A DNA stretch of 12,691 nt, taken from the NCBI GenBank assembly GCA_021781095.1, contig JAJXXM010000454.1, forward strand, positions 1-12,691. Direction: 5' to 3'. This DNA comes from a bacterium (lineage in GTDB: Bacteria > Eremiobacterota > Eremiobacteria > Baltobacterales > Baltobacteraceae). Position numbers and translations under genes: made by a program. The notes beneath the pieces were generated by a model. That model did not search any database and had not been told where the DNA came from. It worked only from the letters and a program-made list of their open reading frames with translations. Below are positions 7,221 to 12,691 of the stretch, one piece after another (the stretch's first letter is position 1; each line of letters starts with the position of its first letter).

Positions 7221-7524
7221 ACCATGTAATGCCTATCGGCCTCGACGCACGCGAACCGGCAACACGCGCCCCGGCGCTTCGTCAATGCTTTCGAGCGGCG
7301 TTCGCGCACGCTCTCATCGACGACCCGCAGCGCCCGGTCTTCACCCGGAATCGTTTCACAAAGTGAACGGCCCGCAAGGGCCGTAGCGCTCGACATTCCG
7401 AAACGGGGGTATTCTTAATTCGAATGACGCTATTCCCCCTTCCCCCGTCCGCAACCGTGAGTTTGAGGATATTCCAACGCAACGCGTACGCGGGTCGCGG
7501 CGTAATGACGGTAGCGCAATGCCA
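7186..7524. other. Gene-free stretch: sco1 relic, inverted repeats, 3' flank of the intron
   Basis: After the membrane-protein stop come the sco1 relic, then about 100 bp with nothing recognisable. Next is a cluster of inverted repeats (7355-7384, then GGGGG/CCCCC arms around 7404-7440), then plain sequence up to the intron's 3' exon (TGGCATTGCG on minus, from 7524 down). Open frames of 66-112 codons cross it on minus. They have no ribosome site or recognisable domain and are not called. There is no T-run terminator for the lpd-lipB unit. Confidence 0.5.
7367..7384. repeat. Perfect hairpin with GCAA/TTGC loop, next to a second small hairpin
   Basis: ACGGCCC and GGGCCGT form a perfect 7-bp stem around GCAA. 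Directly beside it at 7356-7366, a TTCAC/GTGAA stem encloses a 3-nt loop. Neither is followed by a T-run on either strand. It may be a Rho-dependent terminator element, a structured RNA, or part of a lost element. Confidence 0.45.
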
Positions 7525-7596
7525 ATCGGGTAGGAGGGAGCGGCTAGCCCCCGTCCTCCCACACCACCGGACGTGCCGTTCGGCATCCGGCGGTTC
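7525..7596 (-). ncRNA. Group II intron domains V and VI
   Basis: Domain V runs on minus from about 7596 to 7561. The outer stem is ACCGCCGGA paired with TCCGGTGGT, the inner stem TGCC/GGCA closes a GAAC loop, and a CG bulge precedes the outer 3' strand. The triad is CGC at 7592-7590. Domain VI (7560-7525) is a G-rich/C-rich hairpin with an unpaired A in CCTAC as the branch point. The maturase stop codon touches the start of domain V. Confidence 0.85.
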
Positions 7597-9031
7597 ATTG
7601 AATACTCAAGCGCGCGAACGTTTCGCGCAGACCGATCATGCCTCGGGCCTTCCAATAGGTCCGGGGCATGGCGCTATTGAGCGGTCCGCCTGCAATTCGC
7701 CAATACGCCTTGCGGCTAAAGGCCAACTCGCGGACGTGCCATTCCTGAAGCTTGAGCGCGCGGAGTTCGCGGAATCGAGTCCGTACACGCTTCCATTGTT
7801 TCCATTGGCATTGCCGCAATCGGCGCAGAAGCCATCCATCGAGGTCTTCGAAGATACTGCGCGCCTCGGCGAGGCGATAGTACTGTGCCCAACCGCGTAT
7901 GAAGCGATTAAGAGCGACGATACGCCGTTCCATGCCCCATCCGTTGCTGCGCGATGTAAGTTCTCGCACTCGCATTTTGAAACGCGCGATGGAGTTCGAA
8001 GATACGCGAAGTTTGACACCTAAGCGTCGAAAGAAACTGTAGCCTAGGAACTTCCGGTTTCGTGGGCGGTCAACGGCGCTCTTCGCGCGGTTAACTTTCA
8101 GGCTCAAGCGCTCTTCCAAGAAACGGCACGTATTAGCCATTACCCGTTCTCCCGCGCGTTCGCTGCGAACATAAATGTTGCAGTCGTCGGCATAGCGACA
8201 GAACCGATGACCGCGTTCGGTAAGATACCGGTCGAGGTCATCGAGCATAATGTTTGCAAGCAACGGAGAGAGCGGGCCGCCCTGCGGTGTTCCCTCCTCG
8301 CTCGCAACTACCACACCGTTGAGTAGGACTCCGGCTTGCAGGTAGCGACGAATCACGTGCAAGACGCGCTTGTCCTTGACGTATCGCCACACGCGTACCA
8401 TGAGCTTGTCGTGGTTGACTCGATCGAAGAACTTCTCCAGATCGATGTCCACGACCCAATCGTTTCCCGCTTCGATGAATGCTTGCGCACATCGGACCGC
8501 GTCATGCGCGCTTCGCCCCGGCCGAAAGCCGAAGCTCTGCTCGCTAAACGTCGGGTCGATAATGGGCGTAAGCACTTGAAGAATCGCCTGCTGGATCAAG
8601 CGGTCAACGACGTTGGGGATGCCGAGAAGTCGCACGCCGCCATCGGGCTTTGGTATCTCCACCCGGCGGACGGGTTGCGGCTTGTAGCGGTCCGCAAGGA
8701 GCGCTGCTTTGATTGACTCCCAGTGCCCCTTGAGATGCGCGCGGAGATCGTCCACGTTCATCCCATCGGTGCCGGGAGCGCCGCCGTTTTGCTCAACGCG
8801 TCGTAGCGCCGCCAGCATATTCTCTCTGGCGACGACCTGCTCCATGAGGTGTTCGGTCTTTGAGGATGCGTCATTTGCATTCACCGCGTCCGCACTCGGC
8901 TCTCCAAGCATACCTTCGGGCTTCACCCTATTTTCCGCTTGCGAGGCTTCTTGCGAAGTTTGCTGCGTTCGTTGTTTGGACCGCGAGTTCGACAAATTGC
9001 ACCTCGATTCAATGTTCGGTCCTTCCCGCAA
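7595..9031 (-). CDS. ltrA: Group II intron reverse transcriptase/maturase
   Basis: A 478-residue intron-encoded protein. The RT fingers begin with GGAPGTDGM (83-91), then IPKPDGGVRLLGIP (126-139) and the FGFRPGRSAHDAV block. Catalytic aspartates lie in VVDIDLEKFFD (about 193-203) and in the RYADD motif (YADD 280-283). GTPQGGPLSPLLANI is intact. The maturase (X) region follows, with RKFLGYSF and IRGWAQYYRLA. The C-terminus is a short basic WKQWKRVRTR segment without an HNH endonuclease, as in class C proteins. The first 60 residues are poorly conserved. The frame opens at TTG 9031, but the true start could be GTG or ATG near residues 36-41. Same strand as the intron RNA. Confidence 0.95.
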   Translation of the reverse strand: MREGPNIESRCNLSNSRSKQRTQQTSQEASQAENRVKPEGMLGEPSADAVNANDASSKTEHLMEQVVARENMLAALRRVEQNGGAPGTDGMNVDDLRAHLKGHWESIKAALLADRYKPQPVRRVEIPKPDGGVRLLGIPNVVDRLIQQAILQVLTPIIDPTFSEQSFGFRPGRSAHDAVRCAQAFIEAGNDWVVDIDLEKFFDRVNHDKLMVRVWRYVKDKRVLHVIRRYLQAGVLLNGVVVASEEGTPQGGPLSPLLANIMLDDLDRYLTERGHRFCRYADDCNIYVRSERAGERVMANTCRFLEERLSLKVNRAKSAVDRPRNRKFLGYSFFRRLGVKLRVSSNSIARFKMRVRELTSRSNGWGMERRIVALNRFIRGWAQYYRLAEARSIFEDLDGWLLRRLRQCQWKQWKRVRTRFRELRALKLQEWHVRELAFSRKAYWRIAGGPLNSAMPRTYWKARGMIGLRETFARLSIQ

Positions 9032-9393
9032 TCGCTTGCGGTACTACGACCTCTGCTGACTTCTGCCGATTCAGTGCGTCATCACTGGCGCGGTTGTCAT
9101 CGCTGACCTATCGGCAGATCTCCCTGGGTAAGAACGTTGACTTTCCCCGCATGTCGCCGCCGCATTTACGCCTGCATCCCTTGGCCGTATCGGACTTCGT
9201 TCTGTTTAGCGAACTCGTCCGAATGCAAACGCCTGATACGATTCGTGTTCCTCGGCGCGCGGGTTTGCCGCCGGCTTCCTTCCGATTCCACCTCGCGGTG
9301 GACACCGTTGCCTTTGGCTAGTGGTTGCCACGACCAGGCCCCACAGAGAACTTGCACCTCCTAGTCAACGCCCATGCCGGGCGCACTTATAAA

Positions 9394-9420
9394 GGGGGAG
9401 GCCGAATTTCGGCCTCCCCT
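9394..9420 (-). terminator. Strong rho-independent terminator of the lipoprotein unit, intron target
   Basis: A 10-bp perfect stem, GGGGAGGCCG with CGGCCTCCCC, closes an AATTT-type loop. On the minus strand it is followed by CTTTATAA and then the intron 5' end. It sits about 30 bp after the stop of the small paralogue gene. The stem is symmetric, but only the minus strand has a T-rich tail. Confidence 0.85.
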
Positions 9421-9448
9421 CGTACTGGTAGCGACGATCCCTTCCCGG

Positions 9449-9832
9449 TCATTTCGGATTTCCGGGACCGCCTTCGTCTGGGCATCGACGGACGACCAAG
9501 CGTCGAGTCGGCCATACATCTCCAATTTTCACAATCGACGACACCGAACTTCCATCCGGCCATGTTACTGCGAATGTTTTCCTGAAGATAGCGCTCTTCC
9601 TGTCGCTTCCCTGTACGTACTCGCTGACTTTATGTCCAAACCCATTATCCGCTAAATACACCCAACCAACGACGGTGCCCGTTGAGTTCACGATCTCCGC
9701 AAACGATCGGACGTAGTGGGGTGTATCGTTTGCGGACGCGATTGGAGAACCAACTTCGTAGGACTTTACTCCACAATGTGTTCTATCGGGCAAGCCTCGT
9801 AGAAACATCGTGAGTGGAACGGCTAATATCAT
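9449..9832 (-). CDS. Small paralogue of the upstream lipoprotein's C-terminal domain
   Basis: A 127-residue protein. Residues 20-60 match the lipoprotein's C-terminal region: SYEVGSPIASAND against QYKIGSPIAPANE, then a spaced V...I...G..V..VY pattern. The matching DNA is still 26/30 identical, so the copy arose by a fairly recent tandem duplication. The ATG at 9832 is in the same frame as the upstream gene, five codons after its TAG. It has an excellent ribosome site (AGGAAAGG, 6 nt spacing). The N-terminus MILAVPLTMF is short and only weakly hydrophobic, so a complete signal peptide is not evident and export is unclear. The second half (from residue 75) has no resemblance to the parent. Function unknown. 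Ends just before the terminator. Confidence 0.65.
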   Translation of the reverse strand: MILAVPLTMFLRGLPDRTHCGVKSYEVGSPIASANDTPHYVRSFAEIVNSTGTVVGWVYLADNGFGHKVSEYVQGSDRKSAIFRKTFAVTWPDGSSVSSIVKIGDVWPTRRLVVRRCPDEGGPGNPK

Positions 9833-9838
9833 TACAAA

Positions 9839-9846
9839 CCTTTCCT
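9839..9846 (-). promoter_or_regulatory. Ribosome binding site overlapping the lipoprotein stop
   Basis: AGGAAAGG begins inside the TAG of the upstream gene and ends 6 nt before the ATG at 9832. It supports independent re-initiation of the small paralogue rather than a broken single gene. Confidence 0.7.
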
Positions 9847-10819
9847 ATGACGGCATGGGGTATGCGGGCCAGCAAGAAATCGACACTGAGCTCGATGGCA
9901 ATGGAGTTTGCCCCGGGAAAAACCACTGCGGCGCGGAAACGGATGACACGCCATAGGTGTCACTAAGCGAAATATTAACGGGTCCGAAGCCGATTCCCAG
10001 CCCGACCGTGAACTGATTAGTTGCGTTATTTGTAATTTGGATAAAGTAATAATTTGTCGCGCTGTTTGCCTCATTCACTTGGTATACATACGCTACAGGT
10101 AAGCCGTTTTGGGTAATCGCGGAAATATTATTAACGTAGTAGCCGGTGTTTGAAGAATTTTCGTTTGCGGGTGCGATTGGTGAACCAATTTTATATTGAG
10201 ATCCATTACACGATTTGCCGTCTTGCGGTTTTTCGCCGAACGCGATGCACGACGAAATCGGCTGGCACGGCGGTCCGCCGGGGGTGTAGCCGCTTCCGCC
10301 ACCGCCACAATTACTCGGCAGCCCCATCGAAGCACATCCCGATTCCCAAAAACCGGGGGTGCAGCTTTCCTGGCCTTGGTAGCCGGCGAGCCAAGCGCAA
10401 GCCTCGGGAACCCAGACCATGCCGTCGCCGGGTGATTGATGCGCATTACATCCGAAATCTTGCTGACCACTGCTGCAGCCACTCCACGCCATCGTGCGCT
10501 TTGGACGCGCGATACCGTTACCGCAACCTTGACGCGCGGGCAACGTTGCACCGCCTGAAGTGGGTGAACCGCCTAGGCGTTGCGTCGGCTGCGTATGGAT
10601 GCCGATACGCGCAGCACCCGGGGTTACGATCGACGGACAGTTCAAAACTGGTAATGAGGGTGACGCGGTCGCTTGCGGCATCGTGCCGCTGCTAGTGAGC
10701 GCGGGCATGCCGCCAGGCTTCGCAGTCGTGGGGAGCATGCCCCCTTGGCCACCCGAGCAGGCGTTGAGCACCAGGGAAAGGAGCAGCGCGCTAAGCGCCG
10801 CCGTTCGAAAACGTAACAC
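9845..10819 (-). CDS. Cys-rich secreted lipoprotein of unknown function
   Basis: A 324-residue exported protein. From GTG 10819 it has a clean lipoprotein signal: basic MLRFR, a Leu/Ala-rich core, and lipobox LNAC with the lipidated Cys21. The frame opens as far as 10915, but that extension would put about 30 charged residues before the signal. AGGA 10 nt before the GTG also favours the shorter form. After a Gly/Pro/Thr/Ser-rich linker comes a Cys-rich region of about 150 residues. There are about 12 further cysteines in the whole protein, suggesting disulfides and an envelope location. The C-terminal domain begins near residue 207 (QYKIGSPIAPAN) and is rich in Asn, Ser and Tyr. It is duplicated in the next gene. 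The family is not recognised. Codon use is more AT-rich (AAT, ATT, TAT) than in neighbouring genes, suggesting a recent arrival. Confidence 0.8.
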   Translation of the reverse strand: MLRFRTAALSALLLSLVLNACSGGQGGMLPTTAKPGGMPALTSSGTMPQATASPSLPVLNCPSIVTPGAARIGIHTQPTQRLGGSPTSGGATLPARQGCGNGIARPKRTMAWSGCSSGQQDFGCNAHQSPGDGMVWVPEACAWLAGYQGQESCTPGFWESGCASMGLPSNCGGGGSGYTPGGPPCQPISSCIAFGEKPQDGKSCNGSQYKIGSPIAPANENSSNTGYYVNNISAITQNGLPVAYVYQVNEANSATNYYFIQITNNATNQFTVGLGIGFGPVNISLSDTYGVSSVSAPQWFFPGQTPLPSSSVSISCWPAYPMPS

Positions 10820-11093
10820 GAAAAAAAAGTCCTCTTCTGTAAAGGATGTAGATGTGCGCGCTCGCACGGTCGGATCGCGCCGCGCGCACCGGACATCTTT
10901 ACCAAAGCCGAACACTTCTGGTTACGACATTAAACGGTTGCGGTGGTGCTACAAACGCGATTTGTGGCGTTTCGAAAGCAACCTAGCAGAAAAAAACACG
11001 CCGAAGCAAGCGGCACGCAAGAGGGCGACCAGCGATTCCTTCGGTGCATCCGCGTCCGCAATGATGATTCGTTCGGTTCGACGTTTTCAAGCT
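10820..11093 (-). other. Upstream region of the lipoprotein gene, 274 bp without a gene
   Basis: The stretch between the sco1 stop and the lipoprotein GTG must hold the lipoprotein promoter. I see no convincing -35/-10 pair. It contains a probable sco1 terminator and an 8-T run between the ribosome site and the GTG. Open frames crossing it are not supported. Confidence 0.4.
10990..11017 (-). terminator. Probable rho-independent terminator of sco1
   Basis: On the minus strand, GCCG and CGGC pair around a CTTGCTT loop. The stem extends by G-U and C-G pairs to about 7 bp, then GTTTTTTT follows. It lies about 75 bp after the sco1 stop. The stem is short and partly wobble, so confidence is moderate. 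Confidence 0.45.
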
Positions 11094-11140
11094 CTACCGC
11101 GAAAGCCCGCGCATATCGGCGGCGAGATGCGCGATCGACA
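11091..11140 (+). repeat. Right copy of 50-bp direct repeat bounding the accessory island
   Basis: Contains the last codons and stop of sco1. A weaker match (TTCAA with a one-base gap) extends outward toward 11086. The end of the membrane-protein gene may therefore also have been part of the duplicated unit. Confidence 0.85.
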
Positions 11141-11663
11141 TCTCGTCACCGCCGACGATGCGAAGGTTCCCGCGCGGCCCGATAAAATAGACGAAGTCGC
11201 TGTGCCCGACGTCCTCGCGCGTCGCCTGCACTTCCACGCCGTAGGCTTTCCAGATGCGGCTCATTTGCGCGTGCGTGCCAGTGATGCCGACCGCGCGCAC
11301 GCCGACGCGAGCGAAGAAAGCACGTAGCGCCGCCGGCGTATCGCGAGCGGGATCGACGCTTGCGAAGAGGATCGCCACTTGAGAACCGAGCCCGGATTTC
11401 GCTCGCGCCGCACCGAGTTTCGCGAGCGTCTGCGGACAAATATCCTTGCAGTGAGTGAAGCCGAAGTAGAGCGCGACGACCCGTCCGCGCTCGCGGAGAA
11501 GCGAGAACGGGCTCGCTCCTTGGTCGATTCCATCGATCGGCGGAGCCGAGCGTATCGGTTGCAGGATCGTCCCGTAGAGCCGCGGGGCGGTTTTCGAACA
11601 CGCGGCGAGCGCAAGAATTCCGACGAACGCGGCCAAAGGAAGAACGAAACGGCGAAGCGACAC
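11094..11663 (-). CDS. sco1: Sco1/SenC-type copper-binding thioredoxin-fold lipoprotein
   Basis: A 189-residue envelope protein of the family that delivers copper to cytochrome oxidase CuA or reduces its cysteines. GTG 11663 is chosen because GAAGGAG lies 5 nt upstream and a lipoprotein signal follows at once (SLRRF, a hydrophobic core, lipobox ALAAC, Cys22). The longer open frame to 12248 is antisense to the divergent gene. The copper motif is Cys72 and Cys76 in FTHCKDICP, with His154 in DVGHSDFVYFI as the third ligand. SVDPARDTP and the WKAYGV segment are typical of the family. No cytochrome oxidase gene is in the window. The last 50 bp are duplicated at 7171-7220. Confidence 0.92.
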   Translation of the reverse strand: MSLRRFVLPLAAFVGILALAACSKTAPRLYGTILQPIRSAPPIDGIDQGASPFSLLRERGRVVALYFGFTHCKDICPQTLAKLGAARAKSGLGSQVAILFASVDPARDTPAALRAFFARVGVRAVGITGTHAQMSRIWKAYGVEVQATREDVGHSDFVYFIGPRGNLRIVGGDEMSIAHLAADMRGLSR

Positions 11664-11735
11664 TCTCGCTCCTTCTCCCACGAACGACGCGAGACCGCTC
11701 GCGAGCAAGATAGCGCTCGCTCGGGGGGAGCGCGC
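11664..11735. promoter_or_regulatory. Divergent promoter region between sco1 and the TPR/ATP-grasp gene
   Basis: Seventy-two bp separate two oppositely directed GTG starts, each with its own strong ribosome site (GAAGGAG on minus, GGGGGGAG at 11723-11730 on plus). Promoters for both must lie here or inside the coding regions. I could not assign them. Confidence 0.4.
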
Positions 11736-12691
11736 GTGCCGAGGAATATCCTCACCGCCGTGAACGGGCGAAGAGCCGAGGTCGTCGCACTCGTGAACCG
11801 CGGGCATAGCATGCTCGCGGCCGATGACGCGCGCGCCGCACTCGAAGCCTACGAAAGCGCGCTCGCACTCGACCCCTTCGAGTTGCAGGCCCATCTCGGG
11901 CTCGCGCAAGCCTATCGTCGAGTCGGTGACGAGGCTGCATCGGAGCGCCATCGCCGCGACGCAATTACGCTCGCACCGATGCGGTTGGTCCCATTTCGCG
12001 GCACGAATCCCCCCATCCGCATGCTCGCGCTGCTGGCGAGTGCCGATGCTAACGTCGAACTCGAGCCGCTCCTTCCCACCGACGTTTTCGCCATCACGCT
12101 GGTCTACGTCGACGCGCTCTCCGCGAACGCTACGCTGCCGCGGCACGACGCGATCTTCAATGCCATCGGCGATGCGGATGCTGCGGCTCCCGCTCTCGCG
12201 CTCGCAGAACGCATCATCGCGCGAAGCGATGCACCCGTGCTGAACCATCCGGCGGCCGTGTTGAAAACGCGCCGCGATCTGAACGCGGCCCGCCTGCGCG
12301 GTCGCTCTTCGCTACGAGTACCGCGCATCGTACGGTGCGAGCGCGAACGGTTACGGGGAAGCCAGGCGGGTGCGTTTCTCGCCGCCGCCGGCATTTTTTA
12401 TCCGCTTCTCGTTCGAGCGCCGGGCTTCCACAACGGCCGTTTTTTCCGCTACGTCGCCGACGCATCCGCGCTGCAAGCGGCGATCGACGATTTCCCCGGC
12501 GACGAAATCTACGTTTTAGAGTTCGTCGATACGCGCGACGAGCGAGGCTATTACCTAAAATATCGCGCGCTCTTTATCGGCGACGAGATCCTCCCCGTGC
12601 ATGCGGCACTCTCCACCGACTGGAAGGTGCATTACGACGCCGCCGATCTGGCCACGAGCCCGCTGGGGAGCGCCCTCGACCGCGAGTATCG
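11736..12691 (+). CDS. TPR plus probable ATP-grasp protein, 3' end outside window
   Basis: I translated 318 codons from GTG 11736, which has GGGGGGAG 5 nt upstream. Residues 17-80 are TPR-like (ALEAYESALALDP, then HLGLAQAYRRVGDEAASERH). A middle region follows with LEPLLPTDVFAITLVYVD, HDAIFNAIGDAD and LNHPAAVLKTRRD. The N-[HP]-P...K-x-R pattern resembles the entry to an ATP-grasp fold. From about 215 come YPLLVRAPGFHNGRFF, the EIYVLEFVDTRD segment, YLKYRALFIGDEILPVH and STDWKVHY. These fit the central ATP-grasp lobe with KYR as the nucleotide-contacting strand (by analogy). The final acidic metal-binding residues would lie past the edge. The substrate is unknown. This family is usually annotated only as a TPR protein. 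Confidence 0.72.
   Translation, partial: MPRNILTAVNGRRAEVVALVNRGHSMLAADDARAALEAYESALALDPFELQAHLGLAQAYRRVGDEAASERHRRDAITLAPMRLVPFRGTNPPIRMLALLASADANVELEPLLPTDVFAITLVYVDALSANATLPRHDAIFNAIGDADAAAPALALAERIIARSDAPVLNHPAAVLKTRRDLNAARLRGRSSLRVPRIVRCERERLRGSQAGAFLAAAGIFYPLLVRAPGFHNGRFFRYVADASALQAAIDDFPGDEIYVLEFVDTRDERGYYLKYRALFIGDEILPVHAALSTDWKVHYDAADLATSPLGSALDREY

Larger units (their letters stand above)
7525..9386 (-). mobile_element. Group IIC intron, apparently complete
   Basis: A retroelement of about 1.86 kb, minus strand. The 5' end is GTGCGCCCGGCATGGGCG starting at 9386, the form expected of a bacterial group II intron 5' end. It begins immediately after a rho-independent terminator and its CTTTATAA tail, the typical landing site of IIC introns. 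The ORF lies in the domain IV position. Domain V (7561-7596) carries the CGC triad typical of IIC, and domain VI follows. The 3' end is placed at 7525, because CCTACCCGAT ends in AT and puts the bulged adenosine 7 nt from the end. The 5' region (9032-9386) holds no gene and corresponds to RNA domains I-III. All parts look intact, so activity is plausible but untested. Confidence 0.9.

Noticed and set aside
7282..7482. 66-codon minus-strand ORF in the gene-free stretch
   Set aside because: No ribosome site, no recognisable domain, and it runs through the hairpin cluster. It could be real but cannot be supported.
9032..9386. Short ORFs upstream of the maturase
   Set aside because: This stretch is the structured 5' RNA of the group II intron (domains I-III), so the frames are incidental.
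7525..9386. CRISPR-associated or retron reverse transcriptase
   Set aside because: The domain order, maturase region, GTGCG 5' end and domain V/VI identify a group II intron. No cas gene, CRISPR repeats or msr/msd arrangement is present.
10560..11327. Plus-strand ORF of 255 codons spanning the lipoprotein start, the spacer and sco1
   Set aside because: Antisense to two genes with lipoprotein signals. No coherent protein features.
11664..12248. N-terminal extension of the sco1 frame
   Set aside because: It is antisense to the TPR gene and lies before a good ribosome site and lipoprotein signal at 11663. It has no family resemblance.

Overview
The window looks like a chromosomal segment from a high-GC bacterium. 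It is rich in GATCG/CGCG words, uses many GTG and TTG starts, and packs its genes with ATGA-type overlaps. Nothing in it fixes the taxon. The style resembles uncultured lineages such as Eremiobacterota (WPS-2), but that is a guess. No tRNA, rRNA or CRISPR array was seen.

Left part (1-6270), conserved housekeeping and redox genes. An endonuclease III gene (nth) runs off the left edge on the minus strand. Divergent from it is a two-gene unit, an NAD(P)/FAD-binding protein of the YdhS/COG4529 type overlapping a cysteine dioxygenase. This unit converges with a minus-strand pair, a MocR-type PLP-dependent regulator followed by a short MutY adenine glycosylase. The MocR gene is divergent from lpd (dihydrolipoyl dehydrogenase), with a perfect 14-bp palindrome between them. 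lpd, lipB (octanoyltransferase) and a small membrane protein form a plus-strand unit for lipoyl-enzyme function. The LipB has Gln where the catalytic Lys is expected.

Middle part (7171-11140), an accessory island of about 3.9 kb between a conserved unit and a sco1 gene. It holds a complete-looking group IIC intron (about 7525-9386, minus strand) with reverse transcriptase/maturase, domain V, domain VI and a GTGCG 5' end. The intron sits directly behind a strong rho-independent terminator. That terminator closes a two-gene minus-strand unit encoding a Cys-rich lipoprotein and a small paralogue of its C-terminal domain, in the same frame after one TAG. The island is bounded by two 50-bp near-identical direct repeats (43/50). 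One is the true 3' end of sco1. The other is a relic of the same sequence that overlaps the end of the small membrane-protein gene. This suggests duplication or insertion at the original convergent junction.

Right part (11094-12691): a Sco1-like copper/redox lipoprotein on minus. Divergent from it is the start of a TPR plus probable ATP-grasp protein that leaves the window.

The genes do not form one pathway. The clearest working units are base-excision repair (nth, mutY), cysteine/sulfur oxidation (FAD protein plus CDO), lipoylation (lpd-lipB), and the intron with the secreted-protein pair that hosts it.
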